From contig JAEXCG010000147.1 in NCBI GenBank assembly GCA_023402355.1, positions 1-16,142 of the forward strand: a DNA stretch of 16,142 nt, given 5' to 3'. Each line of letters begins with the position of its first letter. Position 1 is the first letter of the stretch. A program made the translations under genes and the position numbers. The stretch is from Bacillota bacterium. GTDB taxonomy: Bacteria; Bacillota; Clostridia; Christensenellales; Aristaeellaceae. Under the pieces are notes generated by a model. The model was not told the DNA's origin. It was given only the letters and a program-made list of their open reading frames with translations, and made no database searches. Below, piece by piece: positions 9,289 to 15,571 of this stretch.

Positions 9289-10172
9289 TCCAGCCCTCCT
9301 TCCGCTTGCGTGCGGACGAGCACTTCGTCCGCGCGGGCGTCTTCGATCGTGACCTCGCGCGGGTGCAGCGGGGCGAGCGCGAGCAGCAGCGCGTCGGCCG
9401 CCCCGTCGTAGAAGAAGGAAACGCCGTCCTCCGACCGCTCCACGCAGAAGGCGCGAAGTTTCCCGAGCGCCTCGTCGCCGAGCGCCGCGCCGCGCACGGC
9501 CACCCGGCGGCAGGGCAGGCGCAGGCGGTCCAGCTTACCGGCGGCGAGCACCTCGCCGCCCCGCAGCAGCAGCGCGCGCGTCAGGGGCAGCGGCTGGGCG
9601 TCCAGGTGCGGGCAGGTCAGGATCAGCGTGGTGCGCTCGTTCATCTCCGCCTCGAGCGCCTGCGCCAAGAAGGCGTCCTCGGCCTTTTCAAAGCCGGGGG
9701 CAAAGGGCTCGTCGAGGATGAGCAGCTCGGGCTGAACGGCCAGCGCGAGGGCGAGGCGCAGGCGGCGCGACTGCGCGGGCGTCATGTCGCAGGGCAGGAG
9801 GTCCCAGCCAAGCTCCAGCCGCTCCAGCAGCGCCTTGGCGTAGCCCATGGAGGCGCGGGGGTAAAAGGCGAGCATGCGCCGCAGGTGCTCCCCGGCGGTG
9901 AGCTTCGGGGACGGAGCGGCCCCGGCAGGCATGTAGCCCGTCAACTGGCGGCAGATGCGCCCCCCGCGCAGCACGTCGTGGCCGAAGATGCGCGCGCTGC
10001 CGGAGGTGGGCGCGAGCATGCCCATCAGCAGGCGGCACAGCGTGGTCTTGCCCGCGCCCGCGGGCCCCGCGACGGCGAGGCGCTCGCCGGGCTGCAGGGA
10101 AAACGAGACGCCGGAAAGCGCCTTTTTTTCGTCCAGTACCTTGGTCAGGCGGGTTACTTCCACAACGGGCAT
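9285..10172 (-). CDS. ABC transporter ATP-binding protein with degenerate signature motif
   Basis: A 295-residue ATPase subunit for the adjacent permease. Walker A is GPAGAGKTT (36-44) and Walker B is LLILDEP (150-156) with catalytic Glu155. Between them the Q-loop position reads GYMPAGAAPS (79-88), with no glutamine at the usual place, and the LSGGQ signature is replaced by MTPAQ (130-134). The switch region has TCPHLDA with His189, one residue later than in 'SSHiLee' proteins. The C-terminal ~90 residues are an accessory domain often found in ABC-2 exporters. The start at 10172 is supported by GAAGGAGGAG seven bases upstream; the upstream in-frame ATG at 10304 would lie in the promoter. The subunit family is secure; whether it hydrolyses ATP normally is open. 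Confidence 0.9.
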   Translation of the reverse strand: MPVVEVTRLTKVLDEKKALSGVSFSLQPGERLAVAGPAGAGKTTLCRLLMGMLAPTSGSARIFGHDVLRGGRICRQLTGYMPAGAAPSPKLTAGEHLRRMLAFYPRASMGYAKALLERLELGWDLLPCDMTPAQSRRLRLALALAVQPELLILDEPFAPGFEKAEDAFLAQALEAEMNERTTLILTCPHLDAQPLPLTRALLLRGGEVLAAGKLDRLRLPCRRVAVRGAALGDEALGKLRAFCVERSEDGVSFFYDGAADALLLALAPLHPREVTIEDARADEVLVRTQAEGGLE

Positions 10173-10195
10173 GAAGCTCCTCCTTCGGGATCGAG

Positions 10196-10220
10196 CCCCG
10201 CGGCCGCTATCGCCGCGGGG
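10196..10220 (-). promoter_or_regulatory. GC-rich leader hairpin of the ABC operon
   Basis: A perfect nine-base-pair inverted repeat, CCCCGCGGC and GCCGCGGGG around a seven-base loop, lies in the ~100-base leader, 24 bases before the ATPase ATG. No T-run follows on either strand, so it is not a simple terminator. It could stabilise the mRNA, limit ribosome access or be bound by a protein. Confidence 0.6.
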
Positions 10221-10275
10221 ACGTGCAGTTTCTAAATAAGGAATCAAGGCGGGGAGCCTGTCCCCCCACGAAGTC

Positions 10276-10304
10276 ATCATATCACCCCTTGCCGAAGGAA
10301 GCAA
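10276..10304 (-). promoter_or_regulatory. Promoter of the ABC/HAD operon
   Basis: Minus-strand TTGCTT (10304-10299), 17-base spacer, TATGAT (10281-10276). The start would be about 10270, giving a leader of roughly 100 bases. Its -35 lies seven bases from the -35 of the divergent plus-strand promoter. Confidence 0.75.
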
Positions 10305-10311
10305 CTGTGAT

Positions 10312-10340
10312 TTGACACGCGCTCAGCCGCATGGCATAAT
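10312..10340 (+). promoter_or_regulatory. Promoter of the CbiB-like gene
   Basis: A perfect TTGACA (10312-10317), 17-base spacer, CATAAT (10335-10340). The start would be near 10347, about 30 bases before the GTG start codon. This is one of the two strongest promoters in the window. Confidence 0.88.
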
Positions 10341-10375
10341 GAAATCATCAAGGATGAAACGAAGGAGGGGTAACG

Positions 10376-11188
10376 GTGTTCTTTGAATTGCCGCTCGCGC
10401 TCGCGCTTTCCTGCCTGCTCTCCGAGGTGCCCGCGGTGCACGCCGCCTGCTTTGCGCTGCCCGCCCGCCTGTGCGCGCTCATAAAGCGCCTCATCGCCCG
10501 GCGGCGCGGGGCGGACGCGGGGCGCTTGGCCGCTTACGCGGCCGTGGGCCTGATCGCCCTCCTGGCCGCGCTGGCGTCGCTTTTGCATCCCGCCGTCCGC
10601 GTTTTGCTGCTCGCCCTCGCCCTGCCCATGCGCGCCTTGATGGACGAGGGGATGCGCGCGCGCCTCCTGCTGGAGGAGGGGGACGTGCGCGGGGCGGCCG
10701 AGGCGATCGGCGCGGGCACCGAGGCCCGGACGTACGAGGACGTGGTGCGCGCGGCCTGCGAGAAGATCACCCTGAGCGCCGCGCACGTGGCCTTCGCGGG
10801 CGCGCTGCTCGCCCTTTTGGGCACGCCCCTGCGCCTGGGGCCGGCCCTCGCCTGCGCCTATGCCGCGATGCTTTGCCTCTGGCGGGAGGCACCGCTCTTC
10901 CTGCGCGTGCGAAGCGCCCTGTATCGCGCCAGCGAGTGGCTGTACGCGGGGCTCTGCGCGCCGCTGACCGCGCTGTGCGGGCTGGAGGTGGAGGCGGCGC
11001 TCGGCATGCTCAAAACCCCGCTGGAGGGCCGCCTTGCGCGCGTGAGCGCCGCCGCCGTGGGCATCGGGCGCGAGCCCACCCACGAGCCCATTGCGGGCGA
11101 CGTGGTGCAGACGGCCCTGCTGCTGTGGCTCGCGCTGGGGGCCGCGGTGCTGGCCGTCTCGCTGGCGCTGCTGCCGCTGATGCGCTGA
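10376..11188 (+). CDS. CbiB/CobD-like membrane protein, degenerate
   Basis: A 270-residue, very Ala/Leu-rich membrane protein with hydrophobic segments near residues 5-35, 52-72, 75-90, 136-165 and 243-267. The stretch EEGDVRGAAEAIGAGTEAR followed by TYEDVVRAACEKITLSAAHV (about 100-138) lines up with the cobalamin-bridge enzyme CbiB/CobD ('GD...Ar.ls.ivgRDT..l...dvvrAaiEtvaEN..D'). The key residues are changed: RDT is AGT, AEN..D is TLSAA, and the later 'R.iNTLDSM' is ACAYAAML. It is therefore probably not an active adenosylcobinamide-phosphate synthase, and no other B12 gene is in the window. The GTG start is set by GAAGGAGGGG five bases upstream. It is the only gene of its unit. The relationship is inferred by eye and could be chance resemblance of membrane sequence. 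Confidence 0.55.
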   Translation: MFFELPLALALSCLLSEVPAVHAACFALPARLCALIKRLIARRRGADAGRLAAYAAVGLIALLAALASLLHPAVRVLLLALALPMRALMDEGMRARLLLEEGDVRGAAEAIGAGTEARTYEDVVRAACEKITLSAAHVAFAGALLALLGTPLRLGPALACAYAAMLCLWREAPLFLRVRSALYRASEWLYAGLCAPLTALCGLEVEAALGMLKTPLEGRLARVSAAAVGIGREPTHEPIAGDVVQTALLLWLALGAAVLAVSLALLPLMR

Positions 11189-11196
11189 ATCGCTGT

Positions 11197-11253
11197 AATA
11201 TTTCGGAAAGGTTTCCTTTTCTTACATATTTAAGTTAAATATTACGGAAATGT
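11197..11253. repeat. AT-rich direct repeat upstream of the cell-wall protein promoter
   Basis: Two 16-base copies, AATATTTCGGAAAGGT (11197-11212) and AATATTACGGAAATGT (11238-11253), match at 14 of 16 positions and start 41 bases apart, close to four helical turns. They lie just upstream of the -35 box at 11265, inside an AT-rich stretch unlike the rest of the window. They are candidate binding sites for a regulator of the next gene. Confidence 0.6.
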
Positions 11254-11264
11254 TAAAAATCGTA

Positions 11265-11293
11265 TTGACAAATCCCGGCTTCCGTCATAAAAT
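11265..11293 (+). promoter_or_regulatory. Promoter of the SH3/peptidoglycan-binding protein gene
   Basis: A perfect TTGACA (11265-11270), 17-base spacer and TAAAAT (11288-11293). Transcription would start near 11300, leaving a short leader of about 23 bases. AT-rich sequence just upstream may act as an UP element. Confidence 0.88.
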
Positions 11294-11322
11294 ATTCACA
11301 CAAGATCAAAAGTGGGGTGCGC

Positions 11323-13665
11323 ATGATGGTGCTGGGAAGATATTGCGGTGTGAAGAAGGCGGTAAGCCGCGCGCTGGCGGGTGCGATACTGGCCACGTGT
11401 ATGGCGGCGGCGCCTTTTTCCGCGTTCGCGGAGACGGTGCTGGCCAACGGCCACGTCTACCTGCGCAAAGGCGCCACCACGCAGAGCGACATCCTGGTGG
11501 TGCTCGCCCCCAACGCGGAGCTTGAGGTCATGGACACCCAGGGCGAGTGGTACTACGTCAAGTACGGCTCCAAGAAGGGCTATGTACGCTCCGACGTGGT
11601 GACGGTCAAGGGCGGCACCACGTTCACCGGCGCCACGACGGGCTACAACACCTCGGTGACCTCCTATCGCTCGCTGACCAAGGGCTCCTCGGGCGAGGAC
11701 GTGCTCGCGCTGGAGACGCGCCTGGCGACGCTGGGCTTTTTTGACGGCGAGCCGGACAAGAAGTACGACGACGCGACCGCCTACGCGGTGCGCCTGTTTC
11801 AGGAAGAAAACGGCCTGAAGGCCGACGGCGTGGCGGGCGAAAAGACGCAGGAGCTGCTGCTGGGCGTCATCGGCACCGCGGGAAGCGCCGCCGGTGGGAC
11901 CGGCACCGCCGGAGGGGCCGGCGTTTACCGCTCGCTCGACCTGAACGACACGGGCGCGGACGTCACGGCGCTGCAGCAAAAGCTCAAGGACATGGGCTAT
12001 TACGACGGGGAAGTGACGGGCAGCTACGGCAAAAAGACGAAGGAAGCCGTGCGCCAATATCAAAAGAAGAACGACCTGGGCGCGGACGGCATCGCGGGTG
12101 CGAAGACGCAGACCAAGCTGTTCGGGGAAAACACCACCTCTTCCGGCACGGTCACGGGCGGCACGCAGACGGTGATTTCCACCACGCTGCGCGAGGGCTC
12201 GACCGGCGCGGACGTCACGGCGCTGCAGCAAAAGCTGGCCGCGCTGGGCCTGTACAAGGGCAAGATCACGGGCAGCTACGGAAACCTGACGAAGGAGGCC
12301 GTGCGCCAGTACCAGAAGAAGAACGGCCTGGGCGCGGACGGCATCGCGGGCCAGAAGACGCTCTCCAAAATCTTCAGCGAGGCGACGGAGGGGACGACGC
12401 AGACCCCCTCCGGCGGCGCGAGCGACGGCGCGTCGACCGATACCTCGGTGACGCTGACGGAGGGCTCCAGTGGCGTGCAGGTCACGGCGCTGCAGCAAAA
12501 GCTCAAGGACCTGGGCTACTACACGGGCGACATCACGGGCAGCTACGGCCGCCTGACGAAGGAAGCCGTGCGGCTGTACCAGAAGGATAAGGACCTGGGC
12601 GCGGACGGCGTGGCGGGCCCGAAGACGCTGGCGATGCTCAACGCGACGCCCTCCACCGGCACGAGCGGCGGGACGGGGAACGGATCGGGCACCGTGAGCG
12701 ACGAATCGAGCAAGGTCAGCAACACGACGCTGCGCGTGGGCAGCCGGAGCGCGGACGTCAAGAACCTGCAGCAGCGCCTGAAGGACCTGGGCTACCTCGC
12801 GGGCAGCGTGGACGGCGTGTTCGGCTCGGCCACCGAATCGGCGCTGATGACCTTCCAGTCCTCCAACGGACTTTCCGCGGACGGCATCGCGGGCAAGAAC
12901 ACGCAGACCGTGCTGTACGGCGCGAACGCCAAGGCTTACTCCACGGCCACGGATTCCAGCACGCTCAAGCGCGGAAGCCAGGGCACGCTGGTGAAGAACA
13001 TGCAGCAGAAGCTCAAGGATCTGGGCTACTACACGGGCTCGGTCACGGGCAACTTCGGCTCCATCACCGAGGAAGCGGTGCGCTCGTTCCAGCGGGCGAA
13101 CGGCCTCACGTCGGACGGCATCGCGGGGGTGAGCACGCTCAACAAGCTGTACGCGATGTCGGGCTCCGGCACGACGGGCGGCACGGATAACTCGGGCGGC
13201 TCCACGGGCGGCCAGACGGCGACCGCGCCGAACGCGGCGAGCGTCAAGAACGTCAACTGGTACACCGCCATCCGGCCCAAGTACAAGGCGGGCACGGTCA
13301 TGCAGATTTACGACTTCGCCACCGGCTACACCTGGCAGTGCGTGATGATGTCCAACGGCGCGCACGCCGACTCGCAGCCGCGCACGGCGGACGACACGGC
13401 GATCATGTACAAGGCGTTCGGCAACAAGAACACCTGGACGCCGAAGGCGGTCTGGATCACCATGCCGGACGGGCAGACGTACATCGCCTCCATGCACAAC
13501 GTGCCGCACCTGTCGGGCTCCATCAAGGACAACAACTTCGACGGCCACCTGTGCATCCACTTCCCGCGCGAGATGAGCGAGGCGGAGGAGACGGGACCGT
13601 ACGCGGTGTCGCACCAGAAGGCGATCATCGCCGGCTGGGAAGCGACGCAAAAGATGATTAAGTAA
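11323..13665 (+). CDS. Secreted SH3 and six-repeat peptidoglycan-binding protein with YkuD-like C-terminal domain
   Basis: A 780-residue exported cell-wall protein. A signal peptide (KK, then LAGAILATCMAAAPFSAFA) probably ends at the AFA before ETVLANG. An SH3-type domain follows (about 37-97, including YLRKGATTQSDI and GEWYYVKYGSKKGYVRSD). Six PG_binding_1 repeats start near residues 115, 202, 286, 376, 467 and 545, each ~67 residues with the pattern ADV..LQQKLK.LGYY.G...G.YG, then A.DGIAG..T. Gly/Ser/Thr-rich linkers separate them. The last ~140 residues (641-780) form another domain with MHNVPH (724-729) and GHLCIHF (741-747), resembling the H...(S)HGC[IV]R signature of L,D-transpeptidases. 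The protein probably binds and perhaps modifies peptidoglycan. ATG 11323 is preferred because GTG 11317 lies within the only plausible ribosome site (AGTGGGG); ATG 11326 is possible. Confidence 0.9.
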   Translation: MMVLGRYCGVKKAVSRALAGAILATCMAAAPFSAFAETVLANGHVYLRKGATTQSDILVVLAPNAELEVMDTQGEWYYVKYGSKKGYVRSDVVTVKGGTTFTGATTGYNTSVTSYRSLTKGSSGEDVLALETRLATLGFFDGEPDKKYDDATAYAVRLFQEENGLKADGVAGEKTQELLLGVIGTAGSAAGGTGTAGGAGVYRSLDLNDTGADVTALQQKLKDMGYYDGEVTGSYGKKTKEAVRQYQKKNDLGADGIAGAKTQTKLFGENTTSSGTVTGGTQTVISTTLREGSTGADVTALQQKLAALGLYKGKITGSYGNLTKEAVRQYQKKNGLGADGIAGQKTLSKIFSEATEGTTQTPSGGASDGASTDTSVTLTEGSSGVQVTALQQKLKDLGYYTGDITGSYGRLTKEAVRLYQKDKDLGADGVAGPKTLAMLNATPSTGTSGGTGNGSGTVSDESSKVSNTTLRVGSRSADVKNLQQRLKDLGYLAGSVDGVFGSATESALMTFQSSNGLSADGIAGKNTQTVLYGANAKAYSTATDSSTLKRGSQGTLVKNMQQKLKDLGYYTGSVTGNFGSITEEAVRSFQRANGLTSDGIAGVSTLNKLYAMSGSGTTGGTDNSGGSTGGQTATAPNAASVKNVNWYTAIRPKYKAGTVMQIYDFATGYTWQCVMMSNGAHADSQPRTADDTAIMYKAFGNKNTWTPKAVWITMPDGQTYIASMHNVPHLSGSIKDNNFDGHLCIHFPREMSEAEETGPYAVSHQKAIIAGWEATQKMIK

Positions 13666-13679
13666 AAAGAGACGCGAGT

Positions 13680-13745
13680 GGCGGCGGCTGGAATCTCCCG
13701 CGCGGGCCGGAAAGGGCCCGGCGGGGGACGGCCGCCGCCCGTTTT
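13680..13745 (+). terminator. Long GC-rich hairpin, probable terminator
   Basis: Arms GGCGGCGGC (13680-13688) and GCCGCCGCC (13731-13739) enclose a second pairing, GGGCC with GGCCC, and are followed by GTTTT. It lies between the cell-wall protein stop and tcdA. The short T-run makes it a moderate terminator; partial read-through into tcdA is likely, since no separate tcdA promoter is apparent. Confidence 0.6.
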
Positions 13746-13764
13746 GATGAGAGGAGGGCGCGGC

Positions 13765-14475
13765 ATGCACGCATTTTCGCGCACACAGATGCTCCTGGGG
13801 GAGGAGGGGATGGAACGTCTGCGCGGGGCGCACGTCGCGGTGTTCGGCGTGGGCGGCGTCGGCTCCTACGTGGTGGAGGCGCTCGCCCGCTGCGGCGTGG
13901 GCGAGCTGTCCGTGTTCGACGACGACGTGGTGAGCCTCACCAACGTGAACCGCCAGCTCGTCGCGACCCTGGAGACGATCGGCCGCCCCAAGGTGGAGGT
14001 GGCCCGGGAGCGCATCCTCGCGGTCAACCCCGAGGCACGGGTGCACGCGCGGCGCCTCTTTTACACCGCCGAGACGGCGGAGGAGGTGGACATGGCGTCC
14101 TTCTCCTACGTCGTGGACGCGATCGACACGGTGTCCTCCAAGCTGACGCTGATCGAGCGGGCGCGGGCCGCAGGCGTCGATGTCATCAGCTCCATGGGCA
14201 CGGGCAACAAGCTCGACCCCACGCGCTTTCAGATCGACTTCATCGAGAATACGAGCGTGTGCCCGCTCGCGCGCGTGATGCGTCGGGAGCTTAAGGCGCG
14301 CGGCATCCGGCGCGTAAAGGTGCTCTATTCGACCGAGGAACCGCGAAGGGCCCTCGATCTGGGCGAGCCCGCCGCGGCGGGGCGGCGGCAGACGCCGGGC
14401 AGCGTCTCCTTCGTGCCCTCCTGCGCGGGGCTGATCCTCGCGGGCGAGGTCGTGCGGACGATAGCGGGGGTGTAA
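13765..14475 (+). CDS. tcdA: tRNA threonylcarbamoyladenosine dehydratase (ThiF/E1-like)
   Basis: Predicted to use ATP to dehydrate t6A at position 37 of ANN-decoding tRNAs to the cyclic form ct6A. The 236-residue protein begins with the family hallmark MHAFSRTQMLLGEEGMERL. The nucleotide-binding loop is GVGGVGS (28-34), the acidic strand end FDDD (51-54), then N60, R63 and Q64 of the 'tNvNRQ' motif, Lys76, and VVDAID (116-121). The C-terminal SVSFVPSCAGLILAGEVV is typical of TcdA/CsdL. The start is set by AGGAGGG seven bases upstream; longer in-frame starts fall inside the preceding hairpin. Stretch 196-210 (ALDLGEPAAAGRRQT) is the variable loop of the family. The function also fits the ileS T-box theme, as tRNA-Ile is an ANN-decoding substrate. 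Confidence 0.93.
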   Translation: MHAFSRTQMLLGEEGMERLRGAHVAVFGVGGVGSYVVEALARCGVGELSVFDDDVVSLTNVNRQLVATLETIGRPKVEVARERILAVNPEARVHARRLFYTAETAEEVDMASFSYVVDAIDTVSSKLTLIERARAAGVDVISSMGTGNKLDPTRFQIDFIENTSVCPLARVMRRELKARGIRRVKVLYSTEEPRRALDLGEPAAAGRRQTPGSVSFVPSCAGLILAGEVVRTIAGV

Positions 14476-14483
14476 ACGAAAGA

Positions 14484-14530
14484 AAAAGCGTGCCGCCGCG
14501 GACGATTCAAGTCTGCGGCGGCGCGCTTTT
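14484..14530. terminator. Bidirectional Rho-independent terminator, 20-bp stem
   Basis: Arms 14484-14503 and 14511-14530 pair over 20 positions (two are wobbles on the plus strand) with a seven-base loop GATTCAA. The arms begin with AAAA and end with TTTT, so both strands have a U-tract. It separates tcdA from the convergent AraC-type gene. Confidence 0.95.
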
Positions 14531-14555
14531 ATGCGGGCGATCCCTGCCCTTGGGT

Positions 14556-15443
14556 TCAGGCGCGCAGGGGCTTCACCGGCCAAAGCTCGATGTAGCCGCG
14601 CGCGCCGATGGGCTCAAGCTGAACGCGGGGGCTCTCGTCCGTGGCCCAGGCGAGGCCCAGCACGGCGGGATCGTAGCGCTCGATCGCCCGCTGCACCTCC
14701 ACGATGGCCTGCGAGTAGTCCTCCTCCGCAAACGGCTCGCCACGGAACATCAGGTACTGCGAGGCGGGCAGGTCGATCACATCGAAGCCCTCCGGCAGGG
14801 GGAATTCCTCCGCGCAGGCCACCTCGACGCCCTGCACGTACTCGGACGTGCCCGGCGCGCGCAGGCTTTGGGGCAGCCACAGGCTGACGGGCTCGCCGTC
14901 CAGGGACTTCATGCTCGTGAGCAGCCCCCACACGTCGCAGCCGACCTCCTCGCAGTAGGCAAAGTAGTCGGCGGCGCCGATCCCGCGCCGGACGACGGCC
15001 CGGCGCGCGGGCTTTGTAATGAGCTGAACGAAGACGGTCCTGACCTCTTCCACTTCTTTTCGCTCCTTTCTGAGCGTCGGATATTGTACGCCGTAGGGGG
15101 TGAACAGCGGAAGCGGGATCGGGCGCGCGGCGTACTCGCCCGGGTTGCAGCCGAATGCGCGCCGGAACGCGCGCTGATAGCCGTCCACGCTGCCGAACCC
15201 GAGGTCGAAGGCGACGTCGAGGATTCGGCAGCCCTCGTCCCGAAGCCGCAGGGCCGAGCGCGAGAGCCGCAGGCGCCGCACGTATTGCGCGGGCGTGAGG
15301 CCGGTGTGGCTTTTGAATAGGCGATAGGAATGCCACGGCGAAAACAGGGAAACGCGCGATAGCTGCGCAAGCGTGATGTTTTCGCTCAGGTGCCGCCCGA
15401 TGTAATCCTGCATGCGCTGCACGGCCTGTATCTGCTCCGTCAT
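14556..15443 (-). CDS. AraC-family regulator with GyrI-like effector-binding domain
   Basis: A 295-residue transcription regulator. The N-terminal ~105 residues are an AraC DNA-binding domain with two helix-turn-helix units: ITLAQLSRVSLFSPWHSYRL (23-42), then RILDVAFDLGFGSVDGYQRA (73-92) and FRRAFGCNPGEY, the AraC signature. Residues ~130-292 form a GyrI/AraC effector-binding domain (RTVFVQLITKPARRAVVRRG, then YIELWPVKP), as in Rob- and BltR-like sensors of small hydrophobic molecules. The ATG at 15443 follows AGGGGGGGAG; the longer in-frame extension to 15647 crosses the upstream terminator and is rejected. A TATGAT (15474-15469) could be the -10, but no good -35 is seen. Its targets are unknown; a self-contained sensor-activator is the likeliest role. 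Confidence 0.9.
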   Translation of the reverse strand: MTEQIQAVQRMQDYIGRHLSENITLAQLSRVSLFSPWHSYRLFKSHTGLTPAQYVRRLRLSRSALRLRDEGCRILDVAFDLGFGSVDGYQRAFRRAFGCNPGEYAARPIPLPLFTPYGVQYPTLRKERKEVEEVRTVFVQLITKPARRAVVRRGIGAADYFAYCEEVGCDVWGLLTSMKSLDGEPVSLWLPQSLRAPGTSEYVQGVEVACAEEFPLPEGFDVIDLPASQYLMFRGEPFAEEDYSQAIVEVQRAIERYDPAVLGLAWATDESPRVQLEPIGARGYIELWPVKPLRA

Positions 15444-15522
15444 GCCGGCTCCCCCCCTTGGCGCTTCCATCATACCGCGAAGGGGCGGCGCGGCGCTCGA
15501 CGTTTTTTGCTCAAAGACAAAG

Positions 15523-15546
15523 GGCGTCTCCGGGTGGGGAGACGCC
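15523..15546 (-). terminator. Rho-independent terminator of the phosphodiesterase gene
   Basis: A perfect nine-pair stem, GGCGTCTCC with GGAGACGCC and a six-base loop, is followed on the minus strand by CCTTTGTCTTTG. It lies 26 bases after the phosphodiesterase stop and about 80 bases before the AraC-type gene. Confidence 0.75.
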
Positions 15547-15571
15547 TGTCTGCGCGGAGGATTCGGCGGCC

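Noticed and set aside
10173..10304. Upstream ATG at 10304 as start of the ABC ATPase
   Set aside because: It would lie in the -35 box of the operon's own promoter and add an Arg-rich tail translated from the leader hairpin. The start at 10172 has a strong ribosome binding site.
11205..11220. GGAAAGGTTTCC followed by TTTTCTT as a terminator for the CbiB-like gene
   Set aside because: The full stem leaves a two-base loop, and shortening it leaves four mostly weak pairs. The same bases belong to the direct repeat, so this is too weak to call.
11296..14583. A 1095-codon open frame on the minus strand opposite the cell-wall protein and tcdA
   Set aside because: It spans two convincing plus-strand genes, a terminator and a promoter, and its repeats merely mirror the peptidoglycan-binding repeats in antisense. 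It is a GC-skewed shadow.
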